Assembly: GCF_900187355.1 (NCBI RefSeq)
Contig: NZ_LT906451.1
Location: 297,001-361,000, forward strand
Length of the DNA stretch: 64,000 nt
DNA from: Legionella lansingensis
GTDB lineage: Bacteria > Pseudomonadota > Gammaproteobacteria > Legionellales > Legionellaceae
Direction: 5' to 3'
Made by a program: the position numbers and the translations under genes. The notes under the pieces were generated by a model. It worked only from the letters and a program-made list of their open reading frames with translations, ran no database searches and had not been told where the DNA came from. Position 1 is the stretch's first letter; each line of letters begins with the position of its first letter. Of this stretch, positions 35,847 through 44,538 are shown in pieces.

Positions 35847-37133
35847 TTATAGGAATAAACTATATACAATTAGAAATAAGACTTGTACCACAGTCACGGT
35901 TAGTCCGTTTTGTATCATTGCTTTGACATTCTCGCTTCCAGCAAAACCCATTGCAGCAAACATATTAGCACCAGGATAGGCATAATTAGTAACACGGGTC
36001 GCGAAGATCATGCACAAAGCAAAAGTTATCATGGGCAATTGCATCTGAAGCACACTAGGTAAAAAGAGCTGATGCAGCATTTTAATGGTTGCTTCAGCAG
36101 CGCCTGGCATGCCAAAAGCTCCAGTGAACCCAATTAACATCGATAATACAGGTTTTCCACCTAAATTAATTAATGGGGTTAATAGTTTTGTTAGTGCATT
36201 AAATCCTCCCGCTTGATGAATTAAAACCATAAAAGGATCAAATAAAATAAACAAAAAGAAGATATGCAGGCTTTTTCGCATTCCCTCAACGAACAATTTA
36301 AAAATTTGATTTAAGCTTAATTTATGCGCCAATCCAGTAATAAGCGCTAGAAATAACATGACAAAAATAACATAAGTAGTTTTTGCCTGAGCAAATAATC
36401 CATAGGCTACACAAGCCACAAAGGAGATCAAAAAGAGTAAAGTGGTGCGCTTTTGTTGTTTATTGGGAGCAAATGGCTCTGAGGTGTCCTCGTCTTCGCA
36501 AGATTCATTCGCATACTGTCGTTGTAATCGGTTAGCCATAACCCATGTGGTAATTAAAGTCACCAGGGCCACTGGAAGAGATGCATAAAGAAGTACGGCC
36601 TCATAACTTAGTCCTGTAACGCCCAGTAAAGCCACCACTGGAGGGGCAAAAGGTCCAAGAATTAAGGCCTCTTCAGCTGAAGCCTGCATTAATACAGCCA
36701 AACTGGGGCGTGATAGTCCAACAGAACCTGCAATAGGGCGTAAACTGGGTGCTAAAATAGCTAATCCTCCAGCCAAGGTGCCAAGCAAACCTACAATGAT
36801 AAAAGATGAAAGCACAATACCAATTTTAGCGCGTCGTTGAGTATTAATCCCAATCCCATAAACAATTTGGTGCACCAAGGTATGACTGACCTGAGTATGC
36901 GTTAAGATCTCGCCTAAGCCATGCCCTAGCATGATAATAAAACCAACTAGGGCCATGAATGAGCCTAAAGCATTAGCCATAGAATTTCCGATGTCAATTG
37001 GATTGCTTAGATTCCACAAATAGCCCAGTCCAACACAGAGTGCAGTTGCTACTAAAGGGTCAACATTGCGAAATAACATCACGGCATAAAGAACAATAAT
37101 GGATAAACTGGCTAACTGAATGTAAAAAGACAT
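35847..37133 (-). CDS. Ion-transporter superfamily permease (GntP/CitMHS/NhaC-like)
   Basis: A 428-residue protein with about 11-12 hydrophobic segments, with re-entrant-like Gly/Ala/Pro-rich stretches (QASAEEALILGPFAPPVVALLG and FTGAFGMPGAAEATIK) that resemble the two pseudosymmetric pore loops of ion-transporter superfamily carriers. The exact family is not certain. Its ATG overlaps the dipeptide epimerase stop (TAATG), so it may import the dipeptide or a peptidoglycan-derived substrate of that enzyme. Confidence 0.6.
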   Translation of the reverse strand: MSFYIQLASLSIIVLYAVMLFRNVDPLVATALCVGLGYLWNLSNPIDIGNSMANALGSFMALVGFIIMLGHGLGEILTHTQVSHTLVHQIVYGIGINTQRRAKIGIVLSSFIIVGLLGTLAGGLAILAPSLRPIAGSVGLSRPSLAVLMQASAEEALILGPFAPPVVALLGVTGLSYEAVLLYASLPVALVTLITTWVMANRLQRQYANESCEDEDTSEPFAPNKQQKRTTLLFLISFVACVAYGLFAQAKTTYVIFVMLFLALITGLAHKLSLNQIFKLFVEGMRKSLHIFFLFILFDPFMVLIHQAGGFNALTKLLTPLINLGGKPVLSMLIGFTGAFGMPGAAEATIKMLHQLFLPSVLQMQLPMITFALCMIFATRVTNYAYPGANMFAAMGFAGSENVKAMIQNGLTVTVVQVLFLIVYSLFL

Positions 37134-38239
37134 TAATGGATCACTCCAATCTGATTTAATCCTTGGGTAATACCTTCAATTCCTAAACCAGGTTTGTCTG
37201 ACAAAATAATTTTATTGCCGATACGTTGTGCGCCGCCCAGAATATAATTGTCACGAATCAAATAAATAGGATCAAGGTCCGCATACAAGATATCAGGCTT
37301 ACTTAAAGCAAAACTGGCTATAGCAGCAACTCCAATGGGTGATTCCAGCATACACCCGACCATTATTTTCATTTGTGCTGTTTTAGCAATATTATAAATC
37401 GCTTGAGCATTCTCAATGCCACCCGATTTCATCAACTTAATATTGACCCCATCACAAGCATTAATTTTGGCAATATTCAGAGTATCTTCAGGGGAAAAAC
37501 AAGCCTCATCTGCAATGATAAGACAGTCAACCTTTTCGCTAATAGCCTTTAAGTGCTGTAGATCTTGAGCACTAATAGGTTGTTCGACCAAAGCGATGTT
37601 CAAATGCTGTTGTTTCAATGAATCAATAACCTTTAAGGCACTTTCATAAGACCAACCTTGATTGGCATCTACAAGTAAAGTAATAGAATTGCCTACAGCT
37701 TGACGAATAGCATGGACACGCTTAATGTCTTCAATTGGATTTACTCCTAATTTTATTTTTATTGTTTGGTGCCCTTGATTGACTAGCTCAATAGCATCCT
37801 GCACCATAGCGTCAATCTCTTTGACGCTTAAAGTAATACACGAGCTAATACTGTTCGTATTACCTCCCAGCAATTTATAAAGAGGTAAGCCACAATATTG
37901 GGCAAATAAATCATGCAATGCGATATCAATGGCAGCTTTTGCAGAAGTATTTCCTACTATGGCCTGATTATTCATTTGGAGTAATAAATTCAATTCAGAA
38001 ATACTTCGTCCAATTAACTGTGGACCAATAATGGTTTTAATTGCAGTAACAATAGATTCCGTACTGTCTCCAGTGATGGCTGGAGTTGAGGCTGCTGAAC
38101 CATAACCCAGATTGCCGCTATCCGTTTTAATCATTACCACCACATCCTCAACGCATCCGGTACGTCTTACGGCAGTTATGAATGGGCGAATTAATGGAAT
38201 AGTTAATTGCGCAATATGAATCTCCGTAATATTCATCAA
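37133..38239 (-). CDS. Dipeptide epimerase, enolase superfamily (L-Ala-D/L-Glu epimerase-like)
   Basis: A 368-residue enzyme with the muconate-lactonising subgroup pattern: the KxK motif in TIKIKLG (catalytic Lys), metal ligands in LLVDANQGW, LVEQPI and IADEAC, and the second-side lysine in NIKLMKSGG. A close reading is L-Ala-D/L-Glu epimerase, used in murein peptide recycling, but related dipeptide epimerases have other preferences. It is translationally coupled to the permease gene. Confidence 0.82.
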   Translation of the reverse strand: MMNITEIHIAQLTIPLIRPFITAVRRTGCVEDVVVMIKTDSGNLGYGSAASTPAITGDSTESIVTAIKTIIGPQLIGRSISELNLLLQMNNQAIVGNTSAKAAIDIALHDLFAQYCGLPLYKLLGGNTNSISSCITLSVKEIDAMVQDAIELVNQGHQTIKIKLGVNPIEDIKRVHAIRQAVGNSITLLVDANQGWSYESALKVIDSLKQQHLNIALVEQPISAQDLQHLKAISEKVDCLIIADEACFSPEDTLNIAKINACDGVNIKLMKSGGIENAQAIYNIAKTAQMKIMVGCMLESPIGVAAIASFALSKPDILYADLDPIYLIRDNYILGGAQRIGNKIILSDKPGLGIEGITQGLNQIGVIH

Positions 38240-38404
38240 GCACCTTTTTTAAAGTTTATAGCGTCTAAAAATACATTCTCTTTTCAAGTTTAGAGGGATA
38301 TTTTTTAATTGACATGATGGCACAAAATACGGGTCAAGTCTTAGGCTAAACGCGGTTTTGTTGTGGACGGATAGGTGTTGTATATTAGCAAGCGTAACCT
38401 AACT

Positions 38405-40234
38405 TTAGCTAGGTTTTATACCAAATAGTTTAGTTAATTCTTCGTTTTTTTCACTATCCCAGGTATCAACCTTGCCGTCTTGGACAAATTTGGTAGCTTC
38501 TTTAAAAATTCGATTAATCCTTCGCGTATGGCTCGCTTTTTTAGAGCTGCGTAGTGCTTCGCTAAACAAAGAATTTATTGCTTGCTGAAAGCCTTCTTCC
38601 TCGAGTAAATTTTCTACACCTGATCGATGTTTAATTTCCTGTTCAAATTGGCCGATTTGCTCACGAAGAGCTTTTCCTCGTCCATTATCAAGCTCTCTGG
38701 ATAAAATTAATGAAGTGGCTGTATTACGATAAGACTCAATATGCTTAGTTAACGCCTTCTTTCTTTCTTCATCAACGTCATGAGTATCCAGAAAATTTTG
38801 CATTAAATTGGCTAATTGAGTGTAAAAATATCTGGATTGTAACGTTGAGGATTTATTTTCTTCTAATGCTGGGAGCAATGGATGTTTTGGCGTCGAAAGA
38901 ATTGTATGAGCTATTGGTAAATCATTTGTTCCTTTAACTAAAATGGAAGCCCCATGGCGAATCAAGACAGATAAACAAGGAGCCATTGATTTTTTTTGAC
39001 AGGTGCTAAAACAATAGTGAACTGCAGATTTATAAGTTTGTCCATCTATTCTTATGGGTTGATTATCGAGGGTATACTCACCATAACTCAACAAAAAATC
39101 CAACAATTCTGCATCTGCCTGTTCAAGGGCCTGAACAATTAGTTTCTCATCTAACTTATAATGAAAAGGAGAAAGGGTCTTTGCAGATTCAAATTGTCTT
39201 TGTGTTAGTAAGCTAAGCAATAAATACGTACCTCTGTGGTCGATTTGTAACTGTAATTTATTAACGTTAGCAATAAATCCTTTAGGAAGTTCAGTATTGT
39301 TATCACTTAAAAGCGAAATGGAATTTACGTATGCATATAAATCACAAATTTCGCTAGCAGCTTTAATGTCATCTTTTTCTAGAATGTTAAATTTTGCAAT
39401 AGCTTCTAGCAAGTCGGCTTCAAAGTTCGAGGATGTTTTGACTTTAGATTTAGATGGCCTTTTTGTGGTTTTATGTCGTGTTGGCTCGCGTTTTTGTTTT
39501 GGTGGTTCAGCTTCTTTTGTTTCAGGTACTGAATGTTTGGTTTGAGCATGATTAGACGCTTGTGGTAGCTGAGGCGTTGATTCAAGCCATTTAGCAATTT
39601 TAATATAAGAATCATGTTTGAATAATGGGTTCAACTCTTTAAGCACTTTTATCATGCGTTGAACGATACTATTGTACTCTGATTTTTTTGCTTTTAAATC
39701 TGCTGATAGTTCTGACGCAAGACGCTCATCTTTCTCATATTGGTTTTTTAATTGCTTAATTTTTTCACTTTTTCTTCGCTGCATCTCAGAGATAATAGGA
39801 TCGACTTTCTCTTTTGCTAAAGTAATCAATTGATCGGATAACTCTTCCTCTATTTCTATAGAAGTTTTTTCATCATTATTAATCACTTTGGCAAGTATTG
39901 GTGATTGGGTTAACTGGTTTCTGTCATTAAAATATACATGTAGCACATATTCTTGGTTATTTTTATCCCTAAAATAACCAGAATAATGAAATTGGCTTAG
40001 TGAAGGGTTAGCTGAGGTTTCACCCTTATAAACACTAATGTGGTGTTTTGCTAAATTTAATTCCAATTCGTTAAGTTTGAAGGAAATGGGGTGTTTAATG
40101 GGTAAATCAAAACGAAAATAAGGGTGTTTTGTCTTATCCTGTGCTTTTATAAGATAAACATCATTACCCATATGAAGTTTTTTGTTTTTATAAACACAAT
40201 GCTCAAGAAAGTTGTAAAGGGTATTTTTAGGCAT
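38405..40234 (-). CDS. Putative effector: coiled coil, basic linker and ankyrin-like part
   Basis: A 609-residue protein from the ATG at 40234 (GGTG six bases before it). The first 130 residues look globular, followed by a coiled coil rich in Glu/Lys (EMQRRKSEKIKQLKNQYEKDE), then a Lys/Thr/Pro-rich linker (KRPSKSKVKTSS). A helical region shows an ankyrin-like stretch (CLSVLIRHGASILVKG, PIAHTIL). No signal peptide or membrane segment. This architecture is common in Dot/Icm substrates, but no catalytic motif is seen. An in-frame TTG at 40264 is a less likely start. Confidence 0.5.
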   Translation of the reverse strand: MPKNTLYNFLEHCVYKNKKLHMGNDVYLIKAQDKTKHPYFRFDLPIKHPISFKLNELELNLAKHHISVYKGETSANPSLSQFHYSGYFRDKNNQEYVLHVYFNDRNQLTQSPILAKVINNDEKTSIEIEEELSDQLITLAKEKVDPIISEMQRRKSEKIKQLKNQYEKDERLASELSADLKAKKSEYNSIVQRMIKVLKELNPLFKHDSYIKIAKWLESTPQLPQASNHAQTKHSVPETKEAEPPKQKREPTRHKTTKRPSKSKVKTSSNFEADLLEAIAKFNILEKDDIKAASEICDLYAYVNSISLLSDNNTELPKGFIANVNKLQLQIDHRGTYLLLSLLTQRQFESAKTLSPFHYKLDEKLIVQALEQADAELLDFLLSYGEYTLDNQPIRIDGQTYKSAVHYCFSTCQKKSMAPCLSVLIRHGASILVKGTNDLPIAHTILSTPKHPLLPALEENKSSTLQSRYFYTQLANLMQNFLDTHDVDEERKKALTKHIESYRNTATSLILSRELDNGRGKALREQIGQFEQEIKHRSGVENLLEEEGFQQAINSLFSEALRSSKKASHTRRINRIFKEATKFVQDGKVDTWDSEKNEELTKLFGIKPS

Positions 40235-40297
40235 TATTTCACCATAAAGATCATAATTGTCCAAATGGTATGATTTGTGATCATGGTAGTCAATAAG

Positions 40298-40912
40298 TTA
40301 TTTAATAAAAGAACTAGTACAGTGGCACGAACGAAGTGTATTTTTCACGAAATCGACGAGCTGCCTGTTAAGCTGGCTATTTATTTCTATATCCATATCG
40401 TTCAATAGCCAGTGTAGATAACCGAGCGCTATTTCTTCATTAGACTTCTTTCGCAACTCTATTGCAGCAGAGGACTGTGTCTGCGATATGATGCTCGAAT
40501 TCTTATTTACTGACATGTCCACTGCGGTTCTGTGTTTAAAGTAAGAAAAGAGGAGTTGCTGTTGATAAGCCTCCGACGTTATTTCGGCATTCAATATTGT
40601 ATGGTAGAAGAGATTGACCCAAGACTCTGATTGCTTGTTTTTTAAAAATCGACGGACTTGGCGTAAGGATTCTGTAACCTGTTTATGCCAGTCTTCAACT
40701 AATCGACAGGCTGCAATAAACTCAGCCTGTTCAATAGCTTCGGTATAACTAGAAAGCCAACAGCACAGCAGGAGTAAATTCACATTTACTCCTGTGCTAT
40801 TTTGTAGGTTTAAACAACATTCTTTGACATCGGGGTTTTGATAAACGTGCAAAGAAAATTGCCAAAAGGCATTATCGACACATTTAACTAAGTCATTGTC
40901 TTGAGTTGACAT
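40298..40912 (-). CDS. TIGR02444/DUF2390 family protein
   Basis: A 204-residue protein beginning with the family pattern FWQFSLHVYQNPDVKECCLNLQNSTGVNVNLLLLCCWLS. The family is widespread in gammaproteobacteria, cytoplasmic and of unknown function. It lies 60 bp beyond the ABC exporter genes' end, in the same direction, and may be transcribed with them. Confidence 0.78.
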   Translation of the reverse strand: MSTQDNDLVKCVDNAFWQFSLHVYQNPDVKECCLNLQNSTGVNVNLLLLCCWLSSYTEAIEQAEFIAACRLVEDWHKQVTESLRQVRRFLKNKQSESWVNLFYHTILNAEITSEAYQQQLLFSYFKHRTAVDMSVNKNSSIISQTQSSAAIELRKKSNEEIALGYLHWLLNDMDIEINSQLNRQLVDFVKNTLRSCHCTSSFIK

Positions 40913-40972
40913 TTTATTAACTAGCGTTCCCTCTTAACATGAGTCCGTCCTTTAAATAATTAAAATAATTCA

Positions 40973-41746
40973 TTAATCTCGGAGCCCCACACCTTTTCTT
41001 AATAAAACCATATTCAGCCAAGCCAGTAGAACAACCATTGCGCAAATAATGATCATCGCAGCCGATATACTTACTTCCTGCTGGCCGATCATCGCATAAC
41101 GTAAGGCATTAACCATGTAGAGAACAGGATTTAAATGAGAGATGGTTTGCCAAAAAGGCGAAAGCATATCTGTTGCGTAGAATACTCCTCCTAAATACGT
41201 CAAAGGAGCTAACAGAAATGTTGGGATAATCATCACATCATCAAAATTACGGGCTATCATGGCGTTAGTGAAGCCTGCCAGTGAAAAAAGGGCAGACACT
41301 AATAAAACAACGAGTAAGCTCAATGGTAAATTGGTGAAATGTATTCTTAGGAAGAAACACGAGACTAAGAAGACTAATATCGCTACGAGCAGTCCACGAA
41401 GCACGCCACCCAAAACATAGCCTAAGAGCAGTAAACTATCATGCATAGGACTGATCAATACTTCTTCAATGCTTTTTTGAAAACGAGTACTAAACAAAGA
41501 CGTAGAAACATTGCTGTAAGCATTGGTAATCACAGACATCATGATGAGTCCAGGCGCTATGAATAGGGTATAAGTCGCGCCTTGGATTGGACCAATACGC
41601 TCACCGATCAGGTTACCAAAAATGAGGAAATATAAGGCTGTGGTAATAACAGGTGGTAAGAACACTTGACTTGCGATACGAAACATCCTTACCAATTCTC
41701 TGCGTACAACCGTGTAGAGGGCAATGACTTGTTCTTTAATGGCCAT
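40973..41746 (-). CDS. ABC-2 type transporter permease (YadH-like)
   Basis: A 257-residue membrane protein with six hydrophobic segments and the ABC-2 motif FTNAMIARNFDDVMIIPTFLLAPLTYLGGVFY. It pairs with the ATPase gene, which it overlaps by 11 bp. This resembles the YadGH exporter of unknown substrate found in many gammaproteobacteria. Confidence 0.87.
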   Translation of the reverse strand: MAIKEQVIALYTVVRRELVRMFRIASQVFLPPVITTALYFLIFGNLIGERIGPIQGATYTLFIAPGLIMMSVITNAYSNVSTSLFSTRFQKSIEEVLISPMHDSLLLLGYVLGGVLRGLLVAILVFLVSCFFLRIHFTNLPLSLLVVLLVSALFSLAGFTNAMIARNFDDVMIIPTFLLAPLTYLGGVFYATDMLSPFWQTISHLNPVLYMVNALRYAMIGQQEVSISAAMIIICAMVVLLAWLNMVLLRKGVGLRD

Positions 41747-42650
41747 GATTAATTAAATCCAGAAATAATTCTTCTAAGCGGTTCGTTTTATTTCGCATGC
41801 TGGAGATTTCTAGCCCATGCTTGCTCAATTCAGCAAAAACGTCATTCAAAGACCATTGATTGTCCACTCGCAATTCAAAGCTATTGTTATCAATTAACGT
41901 TGCAACGAAGGCCTCCATCTCAGGTAATTTGTTGATTGGTTTAATGGTATTAAGGATAAATGTTTGATGGCGTAAGTTTTTTAACAGGTTTTTCATCGAC
42001 GTATTTTCTATAATTTGACCTTGATCAATGATGGCAATATGCTTACAAAGCTGTTCAGCCTCCTCCAAATAGTGAGTGGTTAGAATAATGGTTGTGCCCT
42101 CTTCATTTGTACGTGTTAAAAAATCCCACATGGTACGACGAATTTCAATGTCTACACCGGCAGTAGGCTCATCAAGAATTAACACTTTGGGGCGATGAAT
42201 TAAAGCGCGAGCTATCATCAAACGCCGCTTCATACCGCCCGATAAATGACGCACAATGGCTCGTCTTTTGTCCCATAGACCCAATTGTTCCAGTAGCGCT
42301 CTTGCGCGAGAGGTCGCCTCTTTGCGCCTAATGCCATAGTAACCAGCTTGGTTAATCAAGATTTGTTCACAAGATTCAAAAATATTGAGATTAAATTCTT
42401 GTGGCACCAAGCCTAAACAAGATTTAGCCGAATCCGGTCTCGCTTCCAGGTCATGTCCACAAATATGAATACTACCTGATGTTTTGGTGAGGAGGGTAGT
42501 AATTAAGCCAATCGTTGTTGATTTCCCGGCTCCGTTTGCACCTAATAAAGCAAAGAAATCGCCTTGTCTTACAAGTAAATCAATCCCTTTTAGGGCTTCA
42601 ACCCCATTAGCATAAATTTTACGTAACTGTTTAATTTCCAGAGCGTACAT
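41736..42650 (-). CDS. ABC transporter ATP-binding protein (YadG-like)
   Basis: From the ATG at 42650 the protein has 304 residues (MYALEIKQLRKIYANGVEALKGID). Walker A is GANGAGKSTT, the signature LSGGMKRRLMIARAL, and Walker B VLILDEPTAGVD. It is an ABC-2 exporter ATPase with a C-terminal regulatory extension. The open frame extends upstream by 17 codons, but these are not family sequence and the chosen start aligns with YadG. Its ribosome-binding site is weak. Confidence 0.87.
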   Translation of the reverse strand: MYALEIKQLRKIYANGVEALKGIDLLVRQGDFFALLGANGAGKSTTIGLITTLLTKTSGSIHICGHDLEARPDSAKSCLGLVPQEFNLNIFESCEQILINQAGYYGIRRKEATSRARALLEQLGLWDKRRAIVRHLSGGMKRRLMIARALIHRPKVLILDEPTAGVDIEIRRTMWDFLTRTNEEGTTIILTTHYLEEAEQLCKHIAIIDQGQIIENTSMKNLLKNLRHQTFILNTIKPINKLPEMEAFVATLIDNNSFELRVDNQWSLNDVFAELSKHGLEISSMRNKTNRLEELFLDLINHGH

Positions 42651-42858
42651 AGGGGTGGTTTTTAAATAAAACTTCATTATACAGTGATAAAGTAACACCA
42701 TAAAGAATCTTGTCTAATTTCTAAGTTACCTACGATCTCTATCGAGGGGTGACGGGGTGGTTTGGTACGCGTTTAAGTAAGATGTATATTCGAAATATGA
42801 AAAAGGAATAAGTTGTAAAAGCTGGTACAACATCTAGAATGTTAGAAAGGGACGATGG

Positions 42859-44538
42859 ATGTTAGGATGGCATATTATGAACAAACTCAATGAGCAGAAG
42901 GTTGCAGAATTAATTGTCAAATGTTTGGAAGAGGAAGGTGTCGAATATATATTTGGCTTGCCCGGTGAAGAAAACATTGACTTTATTGAGGCACTATCTC
43001 ATTCCAAAAAAATCCGGTTTATTCTAACCCGACACGAACAAGCTGCATCCTTCATGGCTGATATTTATGGTCGTTTAACCGGTAAAGCTGGTGTTTGTTT
43101 GGCCACATTAGGCCCCGGAGCCATTAATCTTTTATTAGGAACAGCCGATGCGAATTTAGATAGCTCTCCCTTGGTCGCCATTATGGCACAAGCGTCACTC
43201 GATCGTTTAAATAAGGAGTCTCATCAAATCATTGATTTGGTACGTTTATTTTCTCCCGTGACGAAATGGAGTGCCATGATTTCCCTGCCATCAGTGGCCC
43301 CTGAATTGGTTCGTAAAGCCTTCAAATTGGCGCAAGCCGAACGAACAGGTGCTGTGGCTTTAGTTATTCCGGAAGATATAGCTAAAGAGCCGACTCCATC
43401 CACCCTCCCTTTAAAGCCACAATCGCCCAAATTAACCATGCCAAACCAGGATCAAATCAAAAAAGCGGCTAATTATATTAATGATGCCAAAAATGCCATC
43501 ATTTTGGCGGGGGCAGGTATTTATCGGCAAGAAGCAGAAGAAGGTCTTACGCGCTTTGTCAATCAAACTAAAATACCGGTGGCTACTACCTTTATGGCAA
43601 AAGGTGTTGTCTCATCGCATAATCCCTTAGTCATTGGCACAATAGGTTTTATGCGTCATGACTACACCAATTTTGGCTTTGATGAGGCTGATGTAGTGAT
43701 TACCGTGGGCTATGACCTCGTGGAGTATTCTCCTAAATCTTGGAACCCCAAAGGAGATAAGAAAATAATCCATATCCATGGTTCAGTGGCGGAAGTCGAT
43801 ACAAATTACGTATTAGCCGTAGGTATTGAAGGAAGTATTACTGCTGCCCTGGATGCCTTGGCTAAAGAAATTAAACCACGTGAACACCTCGCTTCTCATA
43901 CTCGTTCCCTAAGAAAGATGACAGAAAAAGAGATTAGTGAGCACGAGCAGGATGAAAGCTTTCCGCTAAAACCTCAGCGCATTATTTCGGATCTGCGAAA
44001 AGCTGCAGGTGAGTCAGACATTGTTCTTTGTGATACAGGTGCTCTTAAGATGTGGATGGCACGGTTATACCCCTGCTATCACTCGAATACCTGTATCATC
44101 TCTAATAGTTTGGCAACCATGGGCTTTAGTCTTCCAGGGGCGCTTGCGGCTAAGTTGGTGCATCGCGATAAAAAAGTAATTGCCGTTATGGGAGATGGCT
44201 CTTTCCTGATGAATTCGCAAGAAATTGAAACGGCAAAACGCGAAAAAATTCCTTTTGTTATCTTAATTTGGCGAGATGACGCTTATGGCTTGATTGAATG
44301 GAAGCAAGATTTAGAGTTTGGGCACTCTTCTCATGTCACATTTACTAATCCTGATTTTGTGAAATATGCGCAAAGTTTTGGCATTCAAGCCCATTCGATC
44401 CGATCGGCCAAGGAGCTGTTGCCCACTTTAAATGCGGCATTGTCATCTAATGAAATTGTATTAATTGATTGTCCTGTTGATTATTCAGAAAACGTGAAAT
44501 TGACAGATAAGTTGGGACAACTAACAGCTACGATTTAG
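42859..44538 (+). CDS. Thiamine-diphosphate enzyme, acetolactate synthase-like large subunit
   Basis: A 559-residue enzyme: EYIFGLPGEENIDFIEAL with the catalytic glutamate in TRHEQAASFMADIYGRLTGKAGVCLATLGPGA, and the ThDP-binding GDGSFLMNSQEIETAKREK motif near the C-terminus. It resembles catabolic or acetolactate synthase-like enzymes (AlsS-type). No regulatory small subunit gene is adjacent, and oxidase- or decarboxylase-type relatives cannot be excluded. It is convergent with the next gene and their ends overlap by 18 bp. Confidence 0.8.
   Translation: MLGWHIMNKLNEQKVAELIVKCLEEEGVEYIFGLPGEENIDFIEALSHSKKIRFILTRHEQAASFMADIYGRLTGKAGVCLATLGPGAINLLLGTADANLDSSPLVAIMAQASLDRLNKESHQIIDLVRLFSPVTKWSAMISLPSVAPELVRKAFKLAQAERTGAVALVIPEDIAKEPTPSTLPLKPQSPKLTMPNQDQIKKAANYINDAKNAIILAGAGIYRQEAEEGLTRFVNQTKIPVATTFMAKGVVSSHNPLVIGTIGFMRHDYTNFGFDEADVVITVGYDLVEYSPKSWNPKGDKKIIHIHGSVAEVDTNYVLAVGIEGSITAALDALAKEIKPREHLASHTRSLRKMTEKEISEHEQDESFPLKPQRIISDLRKAAGESDIVLCDTGALKMWMARLYPCYHSNTCIISNSLATMGFSLPGALAAKLVHRDKKVIAVMGDGSFLMNSQEIETAKREKIPFVILIWRDDAYGLIEWKQDLEFGHSSHVTFTNPDFVKYAQSFGIQAHSIRSAKELLPTLNAALSSNEIVLIDCPVDYSENVKLTDKLGQLTATI

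Noticed and set aside
40314-40325. CTAGTACAGTG resemblance to the repeat end at 19635 and 61294
   Set aside because: Only 11 bases match inside a coding region and the following CCTAATTTTGACA is absent.
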